From NCBI GenBank assembly GCA_036250225.1, contig JAPZLL010000022.1, forward strand, positions 1-64,000: a stretch of 64,000 nucleotides of DNA. The letters are read 5' to 3'. The notes under the pieces were generated by a model. The model worked only from the letters and a program-made list of their open reading frames with translations. It searched no databases and had not been told where the DNA came from. Both the position numbers and the translations under genes were made by a program. This DNA comes from Cercophora sp. LCS_1 (taxonomy: Eukaryota; Ascomycota; Sordariomycetes; Sordariales; Lasiosphaeriaceae). This document shows, in pieces, positions 45,596 through 56,525 of the stretch (positions within the stretch are counted from its first letter, which is position 1; each line of letters starts with the position of its first letter).

Positions 45596-47475
45596 CGCGA
45601 CGGCTGTCTAGTCCTCCGCTTGTGAACCAGCACGAGGTCGTCATCGCCTTTGGGACGCTCTCATGGAGGGTATGCGTTGTCCTATAAGATGGACGATCTG
45701 AGGATAAACTAGAGTAGGTTGATGAGGTCAGGTGCTCGCCATACCACCGGCTGCAATGATACGACCAGAGGGCGGCGATATGTTTGATGCACGTCGCGCT
45801 CCCCGGTTGGCCGTTGCGCAGATCGCTGGAAGCCAATTCCCCACCAGGTTGTGGGGGACACGGGGAGTAACAGCCGTTGTTGGCTAATGGGACAGCAATG
45901 AGCGGATCGACGTCTTGGTGAATGTCAATTATATCTGTCGTCGGCAAGTTCGTGGATCTTCAGAGAGCCGGGTTCGGCCTTGACAAGAGTTGATCTCGTT
46001 CACACTAAGGGATCATCCAATAATGGGAACCGACGTCATGCGGCAGGCAGAACACGCAAGTGGCGGTTTTCGGACGAGGAATGGCCCTTGCCCAGACGAG
46101 AAAAACTTGCAATCAGATGGTTGTCCGCATATTCAAGGGTTAGGGTTGATCATACTCTCGGCTTCATCCGCGCTCTTTTGCGCCTTCACATTGGACCTCA
46201 AAATCGTCCCGGGTGAGGGATCTAGGAGGTGTTTGTATTCTAATCGTTTTCAGTATCTTGGCATTTGGAGGGCGGCAAGTGCGGCATGCTCTTGCATGAA
46301 GCTGGGATGTCCCTCTGAACGTCAAACACTGGCGTCGATACAGACTCCTCGAAAACTGACGGCAGAGTTGCTAAACCTCACTATCCTATCTTGCTGAAAA
46401 AAGTTGACAACCGTTGCTCGGTAGAGTGCGTGTTTGACCGTTTTGTGTCACCGATGTCCTTGCTGGACACGATCTGGGATCGCGATGCGGCCAACCTCGG
46501 ACCTTGAATGAGGTGTCACCATGCCCCCGCGCCCCCACCACCGTGCAACGTCTCAAGCCCATGTGCCGTCGTCGGTTACGCCTGGCTGAACATTGATCAA
46601 TTACAAGGATGAAGGGTCAACCGTCGAGAGGATACGATAGAGTATGTCTGGTATGGGCGACTTGAAGCGTAGAGCGCGTCCTCAACCGCCACCCCCCTCA
46701 GGCGGCGGCGAAGCACGTTTGTGAACATCTATCGCGGAGCTCCCCGGTCTTCAAGTGCAGGATCGCACAACATCAGACCGGTACCTTAGCCAGATATAAG
46801 GCTCCATCTCTAGACCGCGCTCGGCAAGGGACCCATCAATTGATGACCTCAGCTCTCGATTCTTGCCCTTCCTGCTGTGAACCCAGTCGGGGGTTTTTCG
46901 TTACACAATCGCCGGTCGAGTTTGTGCTCTGGATGCGTTTTCGAAAGCCAGCAAGTGTTTTCAAGTCGTCGCCCTCAAGCACAACATGGGCAACCTGAAA
47001 AATCTGCAACTGCCCGACCAAACGGCGATTGGGTTCGGGAGGTTGGTCCCTTCAACGCGGGGCTCCTGCAAGCCCCATCGCCCCGCTAAATCCAGGTTCT
47101 CCCCTGCTCGGTAGCGGGTCATCAGGCCGCCCACGCCAGCACGTTTTCGGGGGTACTGACCCATGCGTGCCTTATCAGCCACTGCCTTTGGTCACACGCA
47201 CCGAGCCCCGTTTGGCCTCGCACTTCGGTCTCTTGACGAAGTCAACTGCTGCCTCGTGGAAGGAGGACTAAACATTGACATCTCAGCGGCACCCGTCCCT
47301 TCCATTGAGCTCAGTCCATCGTCTTTCTTCCGCCCTTCAGGCGAGCTCGCGCTACGACATTCAATAACTCCGGACGCCGCTGCCCCGGGCGCCGATTCCC
47401 AACAGACCCATCACTGCTCGACAAGCTCCGAAATACCATCTAGTCGAACTATAAAAGAAGAAAAGGGTATCAGTT
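45596..47475. other. 1.9-kb divergent promoter region between two vacuolar transporters
   Basis: This separates the cotransporter (leftward) and the amino-acid transporter (rightward). An open complement frame at 45573-45947 might hold a further N-terminal cotransporter exon, but I found no supporting donor. No other coding signal is seen. Confidence 0.4.
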
Positions 47476-49793
47476 ATGTCCGTCTCTGGAAGGGAATCAC
47501 CCGCTCCGGGTGGGCTTCCAATTGCTTCACCGTATGGTTCCTTTCGAGCACGCTCGATTGGAACGTCGGTGCCACGCGCCGAATCCATCGCCCGCCTCGC
47601 CTCCCCAATTCCCTCGCAGAACCATGGCGCCACCACTCCAAGTCCCGGTGAAGAGCTGGAATCAAACCCATTAATACCACTCCCAGGCCCTGGATCACAC
47701 ACTGCCGGTCCTGGCATATCTGCCCTGGCCGCCGCCTTGTCCAATTCAATAGGCACCTCACCACCGCGATTTGGCACTCCGCCCGTCCGCCCTCTTTCCC
47801 CTGTGCCGGCTGCCGCCCAACTCCCAGTATCGGGGACGCCGACGAATTATGGCTCGTTTGATTCGAGGTCGCGCGCGTTTCCTGGTGGTGTTGCCGGGGC
47901 GTACGAGGACCCCGAAATCGTCAAGAGGCATTTAGTCCAGCCCGGGGACGCTGCTTCGGAGGATGCAGGCTGGAGGAACGTCAGCGACGGATCCAAGGGG
48001 AAGCAGCCTGCCGAAGACGAAGATGCCGAAGAGTTCTCGAGCTTGAAACTCCAGGGCGGAGACATTACACGACCGATCTACAAATGGACTGAAGAGGTGG
48101 ATCAACGGAATAAGATACAGCGCAGCAAGAGCTTCAGCGTCCCAAGGCCAGAGCCAGAAAATGAGGTGCTTGATATTAACACTATCAAAGTACCTGGGGG
48201 TTTCAGACGCAACTACCTGAGACGTGCCGTCCGAGATTCCTCCGTCCACCCGAACCCAGAACTTGGCGAGGGAAGCCGAAGTACGCCCCCTCCTCCGCTC
48301 TTCACAAACAGCTTCCTCGAATTCTTGTCACTCTACGGCCACTTTGCTGGTGAGGAACTCGAGGAGGATGATGAGGCGCTGAAACCTGGCGAGTACTTCG
48401 CGTCCGGCAGCTCGGAAGGGGACTATTACAGCGACGAAGGATCGGATGATGAGCGCGAGCCCATGGAAGACAGCACATTGCTTACGCCCTCAAGACGCAA
48501 GAGGAGGAGAAAGCCGCGTGGTGGAAGCGGCACGAACAGCCCAATGGGTGCTGCCTTGCTCCTCCTCAAGTCGTTTGTGGGCACCGGTGTGCTATTCCTC
48601 CCACGCGCCTATCTTAACGGCGGCATGGTGTTCAGTAATTTAGTTCTGTTGTTCGTGGCAGCTCTGAGCTATTACTGTTTCGTCCTCCTCGTCACCACTC
48701 GCCTGAAGGTGGACGGGTCATTTGGCGACATTGGCGGCATCCTCTACGGCAAGTGGATGAGGACACTGATTCTCACCTCTATTGTCATCAGCCAAATAGG
48801 CTTCGTTGCAGCCTATATCGTTTTTACGTCGGAAAACCTTCAGGCTTTCATCCTCGCAGTTTCGGACTGTAAAACACTGATCCCTATCAAATGGCTGATT
48901 ATCATGCAAATGTTGGTCTTCCTTCCATTCTCGCTGCTTCGAGACATTGGAAAGCTGGGTTTCACCGCCCTCATTGCGGACGCTTTCATCGTCATCGGAC
49001 TTGCCTACCTGTTCTACTACGATATATTCACCTTGAGTACCCAAGGGCTGTCGGACATTATCATGTTCAACAAGAAAGACTGGACACTCTTCATCGGCAC
49101 GGCCATCTTCACCTTCGAAGGCATTGGCCTCATCATCCCCATCCAGGAGTCCATGAAGCAGCCAGAAAAGTTTCCCAAGGTTATGTTTGCGGTCATGGTC
49201 ATCATCACCACACTTTTCACCGTCATGGGAGCGTTCTCTTACGCTGCTTACGGCTCCAAGACCGAGACGGTGGTGCTGCTCAACCTCCCGCAGGATGACA
49301 AGTTTGTCAACGGCGTCCAGTTTCTCTATTCCCTCGCGATTCTTCTGTCAACGCCGCTTCAAATCTTCCCGGCAATTCGTATCACGGAAAACGCTCTCTT
49401 CACCAAGAGCGGCAAGTACAATCCTTATATCAAGTGGCAGAAAAACGTGTACCGTTTCTTCGTTGTGGCAGTTTGTGCGCTGATTGCGTGGGGTGGCGCC
49501 GATAATTTGGACAAGTTCGTGGCGCTTGTGGGCAACTTTGCCTGCATCCCACTGGTTTATATCTATCCAGTAAGTTTCTCCTGCATCTGCCGCGCCGTGA
49601 TGCCCGCTAACGTTGACAATAGCCGATGCTTCACTACAAGGCGGTGGCGAAGAGCGCCTGGCGAAAGTGGTCCGACATTGGGCTCTGCATTTTTGGATTT
49701 GTTGCAATGGCTTATACGACTAGCTTGACCATTATGAGCTGGGCGAGCGGCCCGGGGGGAGGTTTGCCAAGCTACTGCGATACCAAGGGGTAG
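47476..49793 (+). CDS. vacuolar amino-acid transporter, AVT3/AVT4 type
   Basis: Exons 47476-49569 and 49623-49793 give 754 residues. The 53-nt intron (GTAAGT...GCTAACGTTGACAATAG) is needed for the last membrane segment; splicing gives YPPMLHYKAVAKSAWRKWSDIGLCIFGFV. Residues 1-350 form a disordered cytosolic tail with motifs NYGSFDSRSRAFPGG and YEDPEIVKRHLV and acidic stretches, as in fungal AVT3/4 proteins. The Aa_trans domain starts at SPMGAALLLLKSFVGTGVLFLPRAYLNGG near 353 and has about eleven membrane segments, including FTFEGIGLIIPIQESMKQP. Relatives export neutral amino acids from the vacuole under starvation. The C-terminus ends soon after the last segment. Confidence 0.94.
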
Positions 49794-50389
49794 AAGTTTG
49801 TTGCATTTCATACTTTTAGCATAGCGTCAACTGCTAGAGTTAGATGTTGCATAAGAGCGACCGTTCAGGGCTGGGATATCTGATTCTGCTTCATTGGGGT
49901 TTGTAGATGAAAGAAGAAGGCATGGGAGAAGAATTAAAGATTTGTTCCTTCGCGGGATCAGAGAAATACAGTCTTCAAGTAGAACTTCCTCAACCGTATG
50001 AATGGTTTTGGCACATTGTGCTTCTTCTTTTTGGGTGTTGATGGCCTCTGACAGCCAAAAACGTCTTTGGTCTGAACAAAGGGGCTCGTCACAGCAATGT
50101 CGCCCCTGAAATACCGAGTGGGGATGCTGCGCACGGACCCCTTTACGGTTGACATCTCTGGCTGGAAAGTTCACGACCATCACCGCCAATCCAAGGGACA
50201 TACATCATCAGTTCAATCGATTCTCGGATCACGAGCAGCTGCAGTTCTGGTTAATTCTTCGATAACATAGCTTCTCTTGCTAAACTACCCTTTCTTGGTC
50301 TCTTCTTCTTACCCAAAGCTTCTAATTATCGATTTGCAGTTCATCGCTTTGCAGTCTATCACTTCGCGGTTCATTGCTCTGCCATCAAC
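49794..50389. other. intergenic, RPB11 promoter
   Basis: No gene is supported. The last 150 nt are a C/T-rich leader with repeated words (ATCGATTTGCAGTTCATCGC...). Confidence 0.4.
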
Positions 50390-51280
50390 ATGAACGCCCC
50401 TGATAGGTAAACTCTACTTTCTTTGCTGTTGCGGCCCTCAAATCGTGGAAAAAAATATCAAGAAGCCGGAACTACCCCCTCAGCCTTCAAGTGAAGGGCA
50501 TGGAAAGCCATGTCGCTGCCGGCGTGGCAGGAGCGGTTGCTGATGGTGTGAAAACATCAACACCGGCCCTTCCTTCCTCCTTCTGGTTCCTCACCGGCTG
50601 AGCTGTTACAATTTTCTACCTCTTTCCTCTTCAAAACACACACCTTCCTACCTCACACCCGAACCCCTTGTCACCTTCTCGAATACTGCACCGTCCTGTC
50701 CTGGCCCAAGATGGGAAGCAGAAATGTCAAACACCACAATGTTCCTGAATATGGGTTTGCTCAATTGGGTCAACTACTTGCAATGCGAGACTGACCGCAA
50801 CGCAGATTCGAGCTCTTCCTCCTTCAAGATGGGGAGAAAAAGATTACGGAGAAGGTGTTTACGGGTATGTAGTTTATCCTTAGCGGCACAAGGTCACCTC
50901 TAACTCTTTACGCTAGGCATGAGTAACACCTCTGACTTCACCTTGCTCAAGGAAGACCACACCATGGGTAATCTGATCAGCGAGCACCTCAAGCAGGATC
51001 CGCACGTCCTGATGGCTGGTTACAAAAGTATGTCACTTCTCTGCCCCCTTGAAACGCAAAACTGACTTCTCCAGTCGCTCACCCTAACGTGCCCGAATTG
51101 CTGCTCCGTATCCAGACCGATGGGACTATCACTCCTCGCGAGGCGTTCCGCAAGGTTTGCCGCACCCTGATTACCCACTACAGCGCCCTCGGCCGTGAGT
51201 TCCAGAAGGAGTTTGCGCTTCGTCAGTATGCCGACCAAGGCGAGCAGTCTGGCAACAACCCCAACGGCGGTGGCTACTAA
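50390..51280 (+). CDS. RPB11: RNA polymerase II subunit RPB11
   Basis: Four exons: 50390-50406, 50806-50864, 50917-51027 and 51075-51280, giving 130 residues. The first exon encodes MNAPDR and splices over a 399-nt intron (GTAAAC donor; AGACTGACC branch) to FELFLLQDGEKKITEK, reproducing the family's conserved start. Later introns are 52 and 47 nt. The RPB11/AC19 dimerisation fold has SDFTLLKEDHTMGNLI, DPHVLMAGYKIAHP and IQTDGTITPREAF. The C-terminal helix is normal, and a Gly/Asn-rich tail is added. RPB11 pairs with RPB3 to seed Pol II assembly in the nucleus. An alternative ATG inside the long intron, at 50711 (MGSRNVKHH), lacks a good donor. Confidence 0.94.
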
Positions 51281-51602
51281 GCCCGCTTCATGGGATGTTC
51301 GTTGGCGTTCTGGTATCGGCTTTGGAATTGCATAAGCGGCGTTTGGTCAGGGTATAGGCAATGGTTTCTGCTTTCGGCGATTTGCGGTCGGCGGGGTTCT
51401 GGTAAGCGGGGATTTAACCTGTGACAAACAGCCATCTGCAAATGTAGTCCGGGCTTTGTTCCCACAAAAAAGCTGAATTTTGGTATCATGAGAAGCTACG
51501 GTGATTATCCCCCGGAAACTGCCTCGCATGGGTGCTGTGTGGATACCGTCTCTGCCTAGCCATCCACCACTTCGATGAACAGCTCCCTGTGATATGAGGA
51601 AC
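51281..51602. other. convergent 3' region RPB11 / LSM5
   Basis: Holds the 3' ends of two convergent genes. Nothing specific is seen. Confidence 0.4.
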
Positions 51603-52152
51603 TAAGGGGAGGCAGACGCCCCCACAGGTCCTTCTCCTCCGGGAATCAACTAATTGTATATCGTCAATCATCGTGTTCCAGTGTCTCAGAGAATCCAGTC
51701 TCACCATGCAAATGTTGTTGCCGTTGAGGAGAATCTTCTTGAGCTTTGTGTGGTCGCCAGAGTAGTCACTGCGTACGACGTCAATAACAGGGCAAAATGT
51801 CCAGTTTAGTAAGGTCTCCCTACAACTCGGTCACATCCTCAAGGACCATATCTGGCAAGGTCAGCACAAACTCTTGGGTTTGGGGGTTTGGAGTTCAACA
51901 TACTGACGTAATCATCAAATCCCACCAGAGTCCCTGAAAATTCTATATCGGAATGTCAGTACGTAGGTAAAAATTGCACCAAAGATCGGATGCATGCCTT
52001 TGTCCCCTTTCATGATGACCCAGATGCGGGACCCGACGCATTTGTCGATGAGCTCTGCGGGATGTCAGCTGGCCAAGTTCATGTCGGATATCTCCACTGA
52101 AACTACTGAAACGGGTCTGCATCATACCGAGCGGAAGAAGTTGCGAAGCCAT
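51603..52152 (-). CDS. LSM5: U6 snRNA-associated Sm-like protein LSm5
   Basis: Six small exons on the complement: 52128-52152, 51998-52054, 51904-51942, 51824-51851, 51705-51768 and 51603-51650. They total 261 nt and encode 86 residues, so no long open frame marks this gene. The protein reads MASQLLPLELIDKCVGSRIW, then VIMKGDKEFSGTLVGFDDYV, then NMVLEDVTEFDY, and ends with KKILLNGNNICMLIPGG. These are the Sm1 and Sm2 motifs in order. The second intron (51943-51997) starts with GCATGC, a GC-AG intron with a TACTGACAT branch; no GT lies nearby. LSm5 belongs to the Lsm1-7 (mRNA decay) and Lsm2-8 (U6) rings. It is divergent from the exonuclease gene. Confidence 0.94.
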
Positions 52153-52706
52153 TTTGTCTGTGTTTCAATCCTGCAACGTCAAGGAGCTTGCTCCTCAATC
52201 ACAAACCCCCACCACCTGAAGGTTAAGTGCCAAGGCTTGTCGTTGCGAGGCACCAGCGACTGACAGGGGTCCAACCCGTGATATCGCGCAAACGGTGATA
52301 TTGCTTACATGCATAACCCACCTTGAGGACCCCGACAGCTGACGCCCCAAGACGTTCACCCCGCGTCGTGACGCGTCTGCCTGCCAACTCACGGCCCACT
52401 CAGGTGACCAGTGTCGCTATGCTCCCAGCTCCGTTATGACACACCATGGCCGGGTGCAGGCCTTGCATGGTATCATTCCTCGAACTCTATCGAGGCTGAG
52501 CTGGCTCTCTCGCAGGCGCGGGATTTTCTCTGAGAGACAACACCGACGACGACCCTGCACAGCATTGCGCCACTCCACTCACACTTATACGAACTGGCAT
52601 TCTCAGTAGGTCTCCTTTGGCTGTGCTATGGGAGCAATCCTCGCTATTGTGCGGTCACACTAACTTGTCCAGATATTTTGCAAGATATTATAACACTCGT
52701 GCAAAG
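52153..52706. other. divergent promoter LSM5 / exonuclease
   Basis: A 554-nt bidirectional region with no specific motif recognised. The frame of the exonuclease stays open upstream of 52707 to about 52617 without an ATG. Confidence 0.4.
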
Positions 52707-54401
52707 ATGGGCACTCCAGGCAAGCCCACACAGAATGTGTGGCATGTAAGCCGGGGGTTTGTATTCGCCGAGGACAATAGAGTTGTCTATCCACGTTTGC
52801 CTACGGCGAGGTATCACGGTACTTCAGCACCAGAGAATACATCCCCGGTGCTTCCCCCGACTAGTCGCTTAGAAAACGACGAGGGCCAGAGTGCAGTCGT
52901 CGGTATCAACAACGGGCATGCCCCTGTCGTTGAGCACCAAAAGCCAGCCGCCGACGAATTGGCAGGCACCGCTGAGACTTCCGCGACGGCTCAGGAGCTC
53001 GCCGAAGAGGAAGATGACATACCATGTCATCCGCCCGTGACGGACCTAGATTTCAAGATTCCTGAGGATTTGTTCCAGGCGGCGCTAAACGCCCCCAAGG
53101 GCTCCCCCCGATCCTTCTGGTCCTACAATCTGTACCGAGGGCCCGGGGAGGACGGGACTCAGAATCAAAAGGTCAAGGTCCACTACTGCACCAGCAGACA
53201 CACGACGGAGCGCGTTCTCCAACGTTATTTCATGAACGAAAAGGTTCTGGGATTTGACTTGGAATGGGAGTCCGAATTCAAGGGCCGAAGTCCACGCCGG
53301 AACGTATCTCTGGTGCAGCTTGCTTCTGCAAGCCGGATCGGACTCTTCCACGTAGCACTCTATCCCGAGAAGGATGACCTCGTCGCGCCCTCGCTGAGGA
53401 AGATCATGGAGGATCCAAATGTGACAAAAACGGGCGTCTGGATTTCTGGAGATTGCACGCGGTTGCGGACATATCTAGGCATCGACTCCCGCGGCACATT
53501 CGAGCTAAGCCATCTCTACAAAGTAGTCAAGTACTCTGAAAGTGGTCAACCCGGGCTGGTCAACAAACGACTAGTAAGCCTGGCAAACCAGATCCAGGAT
53601 TGCATGCACCTCCCCCTTTTCAAAGGAATGGACGTTCGCGCCTCCAAATGGTCAGAGCCACTTGACCACTCACAGGTTGTGTGTACGTCATTGTTCCTGC
53701 CCCTAACCCACCTCAAACACTAACACCTCCCAGACTCAGCGTCGGACGCCTATGCTGCCGTCCAGCTCTTCGCTGTGCTAGATCGCAAACGAAGAAGCCT
53801 GGATCCAGTTCCACCACTCCCGCATCACGCAGAACTGAAGCTCCCCATTGCGTTGGCCCACACGCTGAATCCCACGGAAGACGACGAGATCGAGATTAGT
53901 CTCAGCGAAGACGAGTCGGAAGAAGATATAGTCGCTTTTGTAAAAGAAACGCTCTCCGTCGAGGACGCCGACACCAAGACCACCGTGACGACAACCACAA
54001 CCACAACTGTCAGGAGAGCTCCCGTTGCGCCCAAGCGGAAGCAAACCCAACCACAAGATGCTCGTGTCGCGGAAGCAGAACTGTGGGCCAAACAGCATTG
54101 CCTCGAGCACAAGAATGCAAAAACAGCGCCCTACGCCCTACGGGCGTATTACCTTTGGCACAAGAATGGAGACCTTGTTCCTGAAGAAATCGCGGTCCTC
54201 CTTCGTGATCCCCCCCTGGCAACGAGTACCGTCGTTAACTATATAACCAACTCTATCGGGGCCGACAAGCTACCGTTTGACAAACGGCGGCTTCGCGAAG
54301 AGGTCCTCGAGAAGTTTCCAAAAACACTGCTCGGGCGTGGGCGGCTAAAGGATCTCGTCAGAGCTTGTCGGGAGGACCCTAAACAGGAGGGTCAAGCATA
54401 A
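52707..54401 (+). CDS. DEDDy 3'-5' exonuclease domain protein (WRN-type)
   Basis: Exons 52707-53682 and 53734-54401 give 547 residues; the intron is 51 nt. The first ATG in frame is MGTPGKPTQ. After an acidic linker, the exonuclease domain runs about 140-350. Motif ExoI is GFDLEWESE near 181 (Asp and Glu), ExoII is SGDCTRLRTYLG, and ExoIII is YSASDAYAAVQLF, fitting the YxxxD form. The C-terminal 200 residues hold an acidic segment, a Thr run, and a helical domain (ARVAEAELWAKQHCLEHK...LRAYYLWHKNGDLVPEEIAVLLRDPP) that looks like a repeat or HRDC-substitute. Metal-dependent 3'-5' cleavage is expected from the motifs; the substrate is unknown. The open frame upstream of the ATG (ARYYNTRAK) hints at a missed N-terminal exon or mitochondrial signal. 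Confidence 0.88.
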
Positions 54402-54716
54402 TGTAGACGGTCAAGTGGGTGACAAGAAACGGCGCGCTGAAGCCAGCTGATGCCACTTCAAGCGGCCTGGACTGGTATTGAGAATCCCGATATGCGTCAA
54501 CCAAGATGTTGAAAGCCTTTTCAATAGCCTTTCAGGCATTCAAATATCGAGTGATGTGCCTGTTGGAATATCGGAATCACTCCTTTCCGGTGGGTGAATA
54601 TCCCTTCGACTTTTTTGTGGTGCCATTTATTTTGTCAAGGACTTGGCGGTATAATGCGCATTGCCATTGTCGGTGGTCTCAAAAGCATCTTTATATTCAA
54701 GGGTATATCCACTGCC
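54402..54716. other. convergent 3' region with dispersed repeat copy
   Basis: The gap between the exonuclease and YTM1 stops. Positions 54412-54468 match the relic repeat at 7842-7900. The rest shows nothing. Confidence 0.5.
54412..54468 (+). repeat. dispersed relic repeat, copy B
   Basis: It matches 7842-7900 over nearly its full length with a 2-nt gap and a shared core TGATGCCACTTCAAG. It begins 10 nt after the exonuclease stop codon, so it is transcribed in the 3' UTR. Confidence 0.55.
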
Positions 54717-56144
54717 TTACGCAACAACATCCCTCCCCCTATTCACCTGCACCTTCTTGTCCTCACCGCCACTGAAAATCCCCAGCTTGTCCCACACGAT
54801 GCTAAACACCTTGTATCCATCGCCTGCAATTGCGCCCTTCTTCTTGCCTTCTCGTCCCTCCCTCTCAATCACATATACCGCCTCGCTCACGCTCCCCAGG
54901 CCCTCGTCCTTTGTCGCCGGTCGTACGCTGCGCAAATCCCAAATCCTCACAGTTCCGTCATGCGAACCAGATGCAAGTGCGTACTCGTTATCTGGTGATG
55001 CCGACAAACTGACAACCTTGTTAGAATGCCCGCGGAGCGTCATGACTGATGTTGTCGTCGCGCTGGCGCGAGGATCAACAATTGTGATGTGGCGCGCCGA
55101 TGTACCAGCAGCCAATAATGGGGCTGTGGCACGGGGAATCGCGCAGAGAGACAGGAGGGGGTGAGAAGTGCTGAGGGTGCTGACAACAACGCTCGTGGCC
55201 AGGTCGATGGTTCGAACTGTGTGATCTTGCGAGACGGAGTAGGCGACAGTTCGATCGCGGGGGTCGAAGATGGCGGCGGTCGCGGGCGCGCTGTGGATAG
55301 GCATGAGAGCGAGAGGACCGCGATGGGCAGCGGAGACGGAGGATGTCACCTTCCGCCGCTTGGAGGCGTGCGCGCCCGGGAAGAGCGAGGAATCAGCCTC
55401 GGGGGCGGAGGTTTTGGAGGTAGACCAGAAACCAATGTTACCGTCAGCTGAAGCCGTGAGAAGACGTCTTGAAGCACCATCCACAGCCAGAGAGTCGACT
55501 GAGGAAGTGTGACCGTAGAGTTCGAGGGTGGGTTTGAGATCGCCCGAGAAGTCACCCGAGGGTGTATACTTCCACACGCGCACCGTGCGGTCCATGCCCG
55601 CCGAGGCGATCTGAGTGTTGGTCAGGAACTTGGCGGCTTTTATGCTGGCGATGTGCCCGCCCTGGCTGCCTGAGGGCGAGGTGGCGATGACCTTGCCAGA
55701 GGCGTTCCATATCCTCAGGAGGCCGTCGTATGAGGCGGAGAGGATGCGATCTTGACCGGAATGGAAGACATCGCCTGACCAGCGCCCGGCGGGCGACGTC
55801 TGGGAGAGGACATCAACAGAGCTAACCCAGTCGTCATGCTCAAAGCTGGCCTCGTAGACAGGAGGTATTAAACTGCGGACGTATTGCAGGGTGATGTTGG
55901 TTTCGAGAGAGAGGCCGTTATTCTGGAGGTAATCTTCGAGGCTAGTGCGGAGAAAGCTGCCGTCGATGAGGAAATCGAAGGGAATAGCGCCCGTATCGAG
56001 CATGGACTCGGAATTGAGAATGCGCGAGAGCCCATAGCGGCGGATGTCGGCCGGGACGAGAAGTTGTCGCTTGGTCTCGGGGAGCTCGATATCGGCTTCG
56101 GTCGTGGTGAAGGTCACCTTGACCTGCGCCCCTGCTTGTTCCAT
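54717..56144 (-). CDS. YTM1: ribosome biogenesis protein Ytm1 (WDR12)
   Basis: A single exon of 475 residues. The N-terminal NLE/ubiquitin-like domain (VKVTFTTTEADIELPETKRQLLVPADIRRYGLSRILN) binds the MIDAS domain of Rea1. Seven WD40 repeats follow; clear ones are ILSASYDGLLRIWN, IASAGMDRTVRVWK, LLTASADGNIGFWS and YALASGSHDGTVRIWD. An insert with KRRK between blades is a possible nuclear signal. Ytm1 acts with Nop7 and Erb1 in 60S maturation and is stripped off by Rea1. The ATG at 56144 (MEQAGAQVKVTF) gives the usual family start. The gene is divergent from POL31 with 381 nt between, a shared promoter. Confidence 0.96.
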   Translation of the reverse strand: MEQAGAQVKVTFTTTEADIELPETKRQLLVPADIRRYGLSRILNSESMLDTGAIPFDFLIDGSFLRTSLEDYLQNNGLSLETNITLQYVRSLIPPVYEASFEHDDWVSSVDVLSQTSPAGRWSGDVFHSGQDRILSASYDGLLRIWNASGKVIATSPSGSQGGHIASIKAAKFLTNTQIASAGMDRTVRVWKYTPSGDFSGDLKPTLELYGHTSSVDSLAVDGASRRLLTASADGNIGFWSTSKTSAPEADSSLFPGAHASKRRKVTSSVSAAHRGPLALMPIHSAPATAAIFDPRDRTVAYSVSQDHTVRTIDLATSVVVSTLSTSHPLLSLCAIPRATAPLLAAGTSARHITIVDPRASATTTSVMTLRGHSNKVVSLSASPDNEYALASGSHDGTVRIWDLRSVRPATKDEGLGSVSEAVYVIEREGREGKKKGAIAGDGYKVFSIVWDKLGIFSGGEDKKVQVNRGRDVVA

Positions 56145-56525
56145 TCGTGGTAGCGTTTTTAACGAGGAATCGACTCGAATTTGCTATGGGTATCGGGATC
56201 GAGAAAAACAAAGGCTCTACCACACAATTGCGTCTTGTTTGCCGTTGCAACTGCCCAGCAAAAAGTTGCGACAGGGGTCTTTGCATCTCAAGTTTTTTTT
56301 TCCACCAGCCCTGCAGCTGTGCCCCACGCCTTATCTTATCGTTGCTACGCCTGCGGGGCAGCTACCTGGCAGCTCCGCTCATTAAACTTGTCGCGCAAGT
56401 CGCGTCTCGATTTCTACGAAACGCGTCGTCCCACCTACACACCCAGCCAATGTTGACTTGTAGAGAAGTCGCCAACACGTAGCTACAGCCAGATAGCAGC
56501 AACAACAATCGCAGCTTCCGCCGTC
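56145..56525. promoter_or_regulatory. bidirectional promoter YTM1 / POL31
   Basis: A short 381-nt spacer between outward-facing housekeeping genes. CACGCCTTATCTTATCG near 56326 includes TATC words. No firm element is called. Confidence 0.4.

Noticed and set aside
50711..50755. ATG at 50711 as the RPB11 start
   Set aside because: The donor following it is poor, whereas MNAPDR at 50390 reproduces the conserved family N-terminus.
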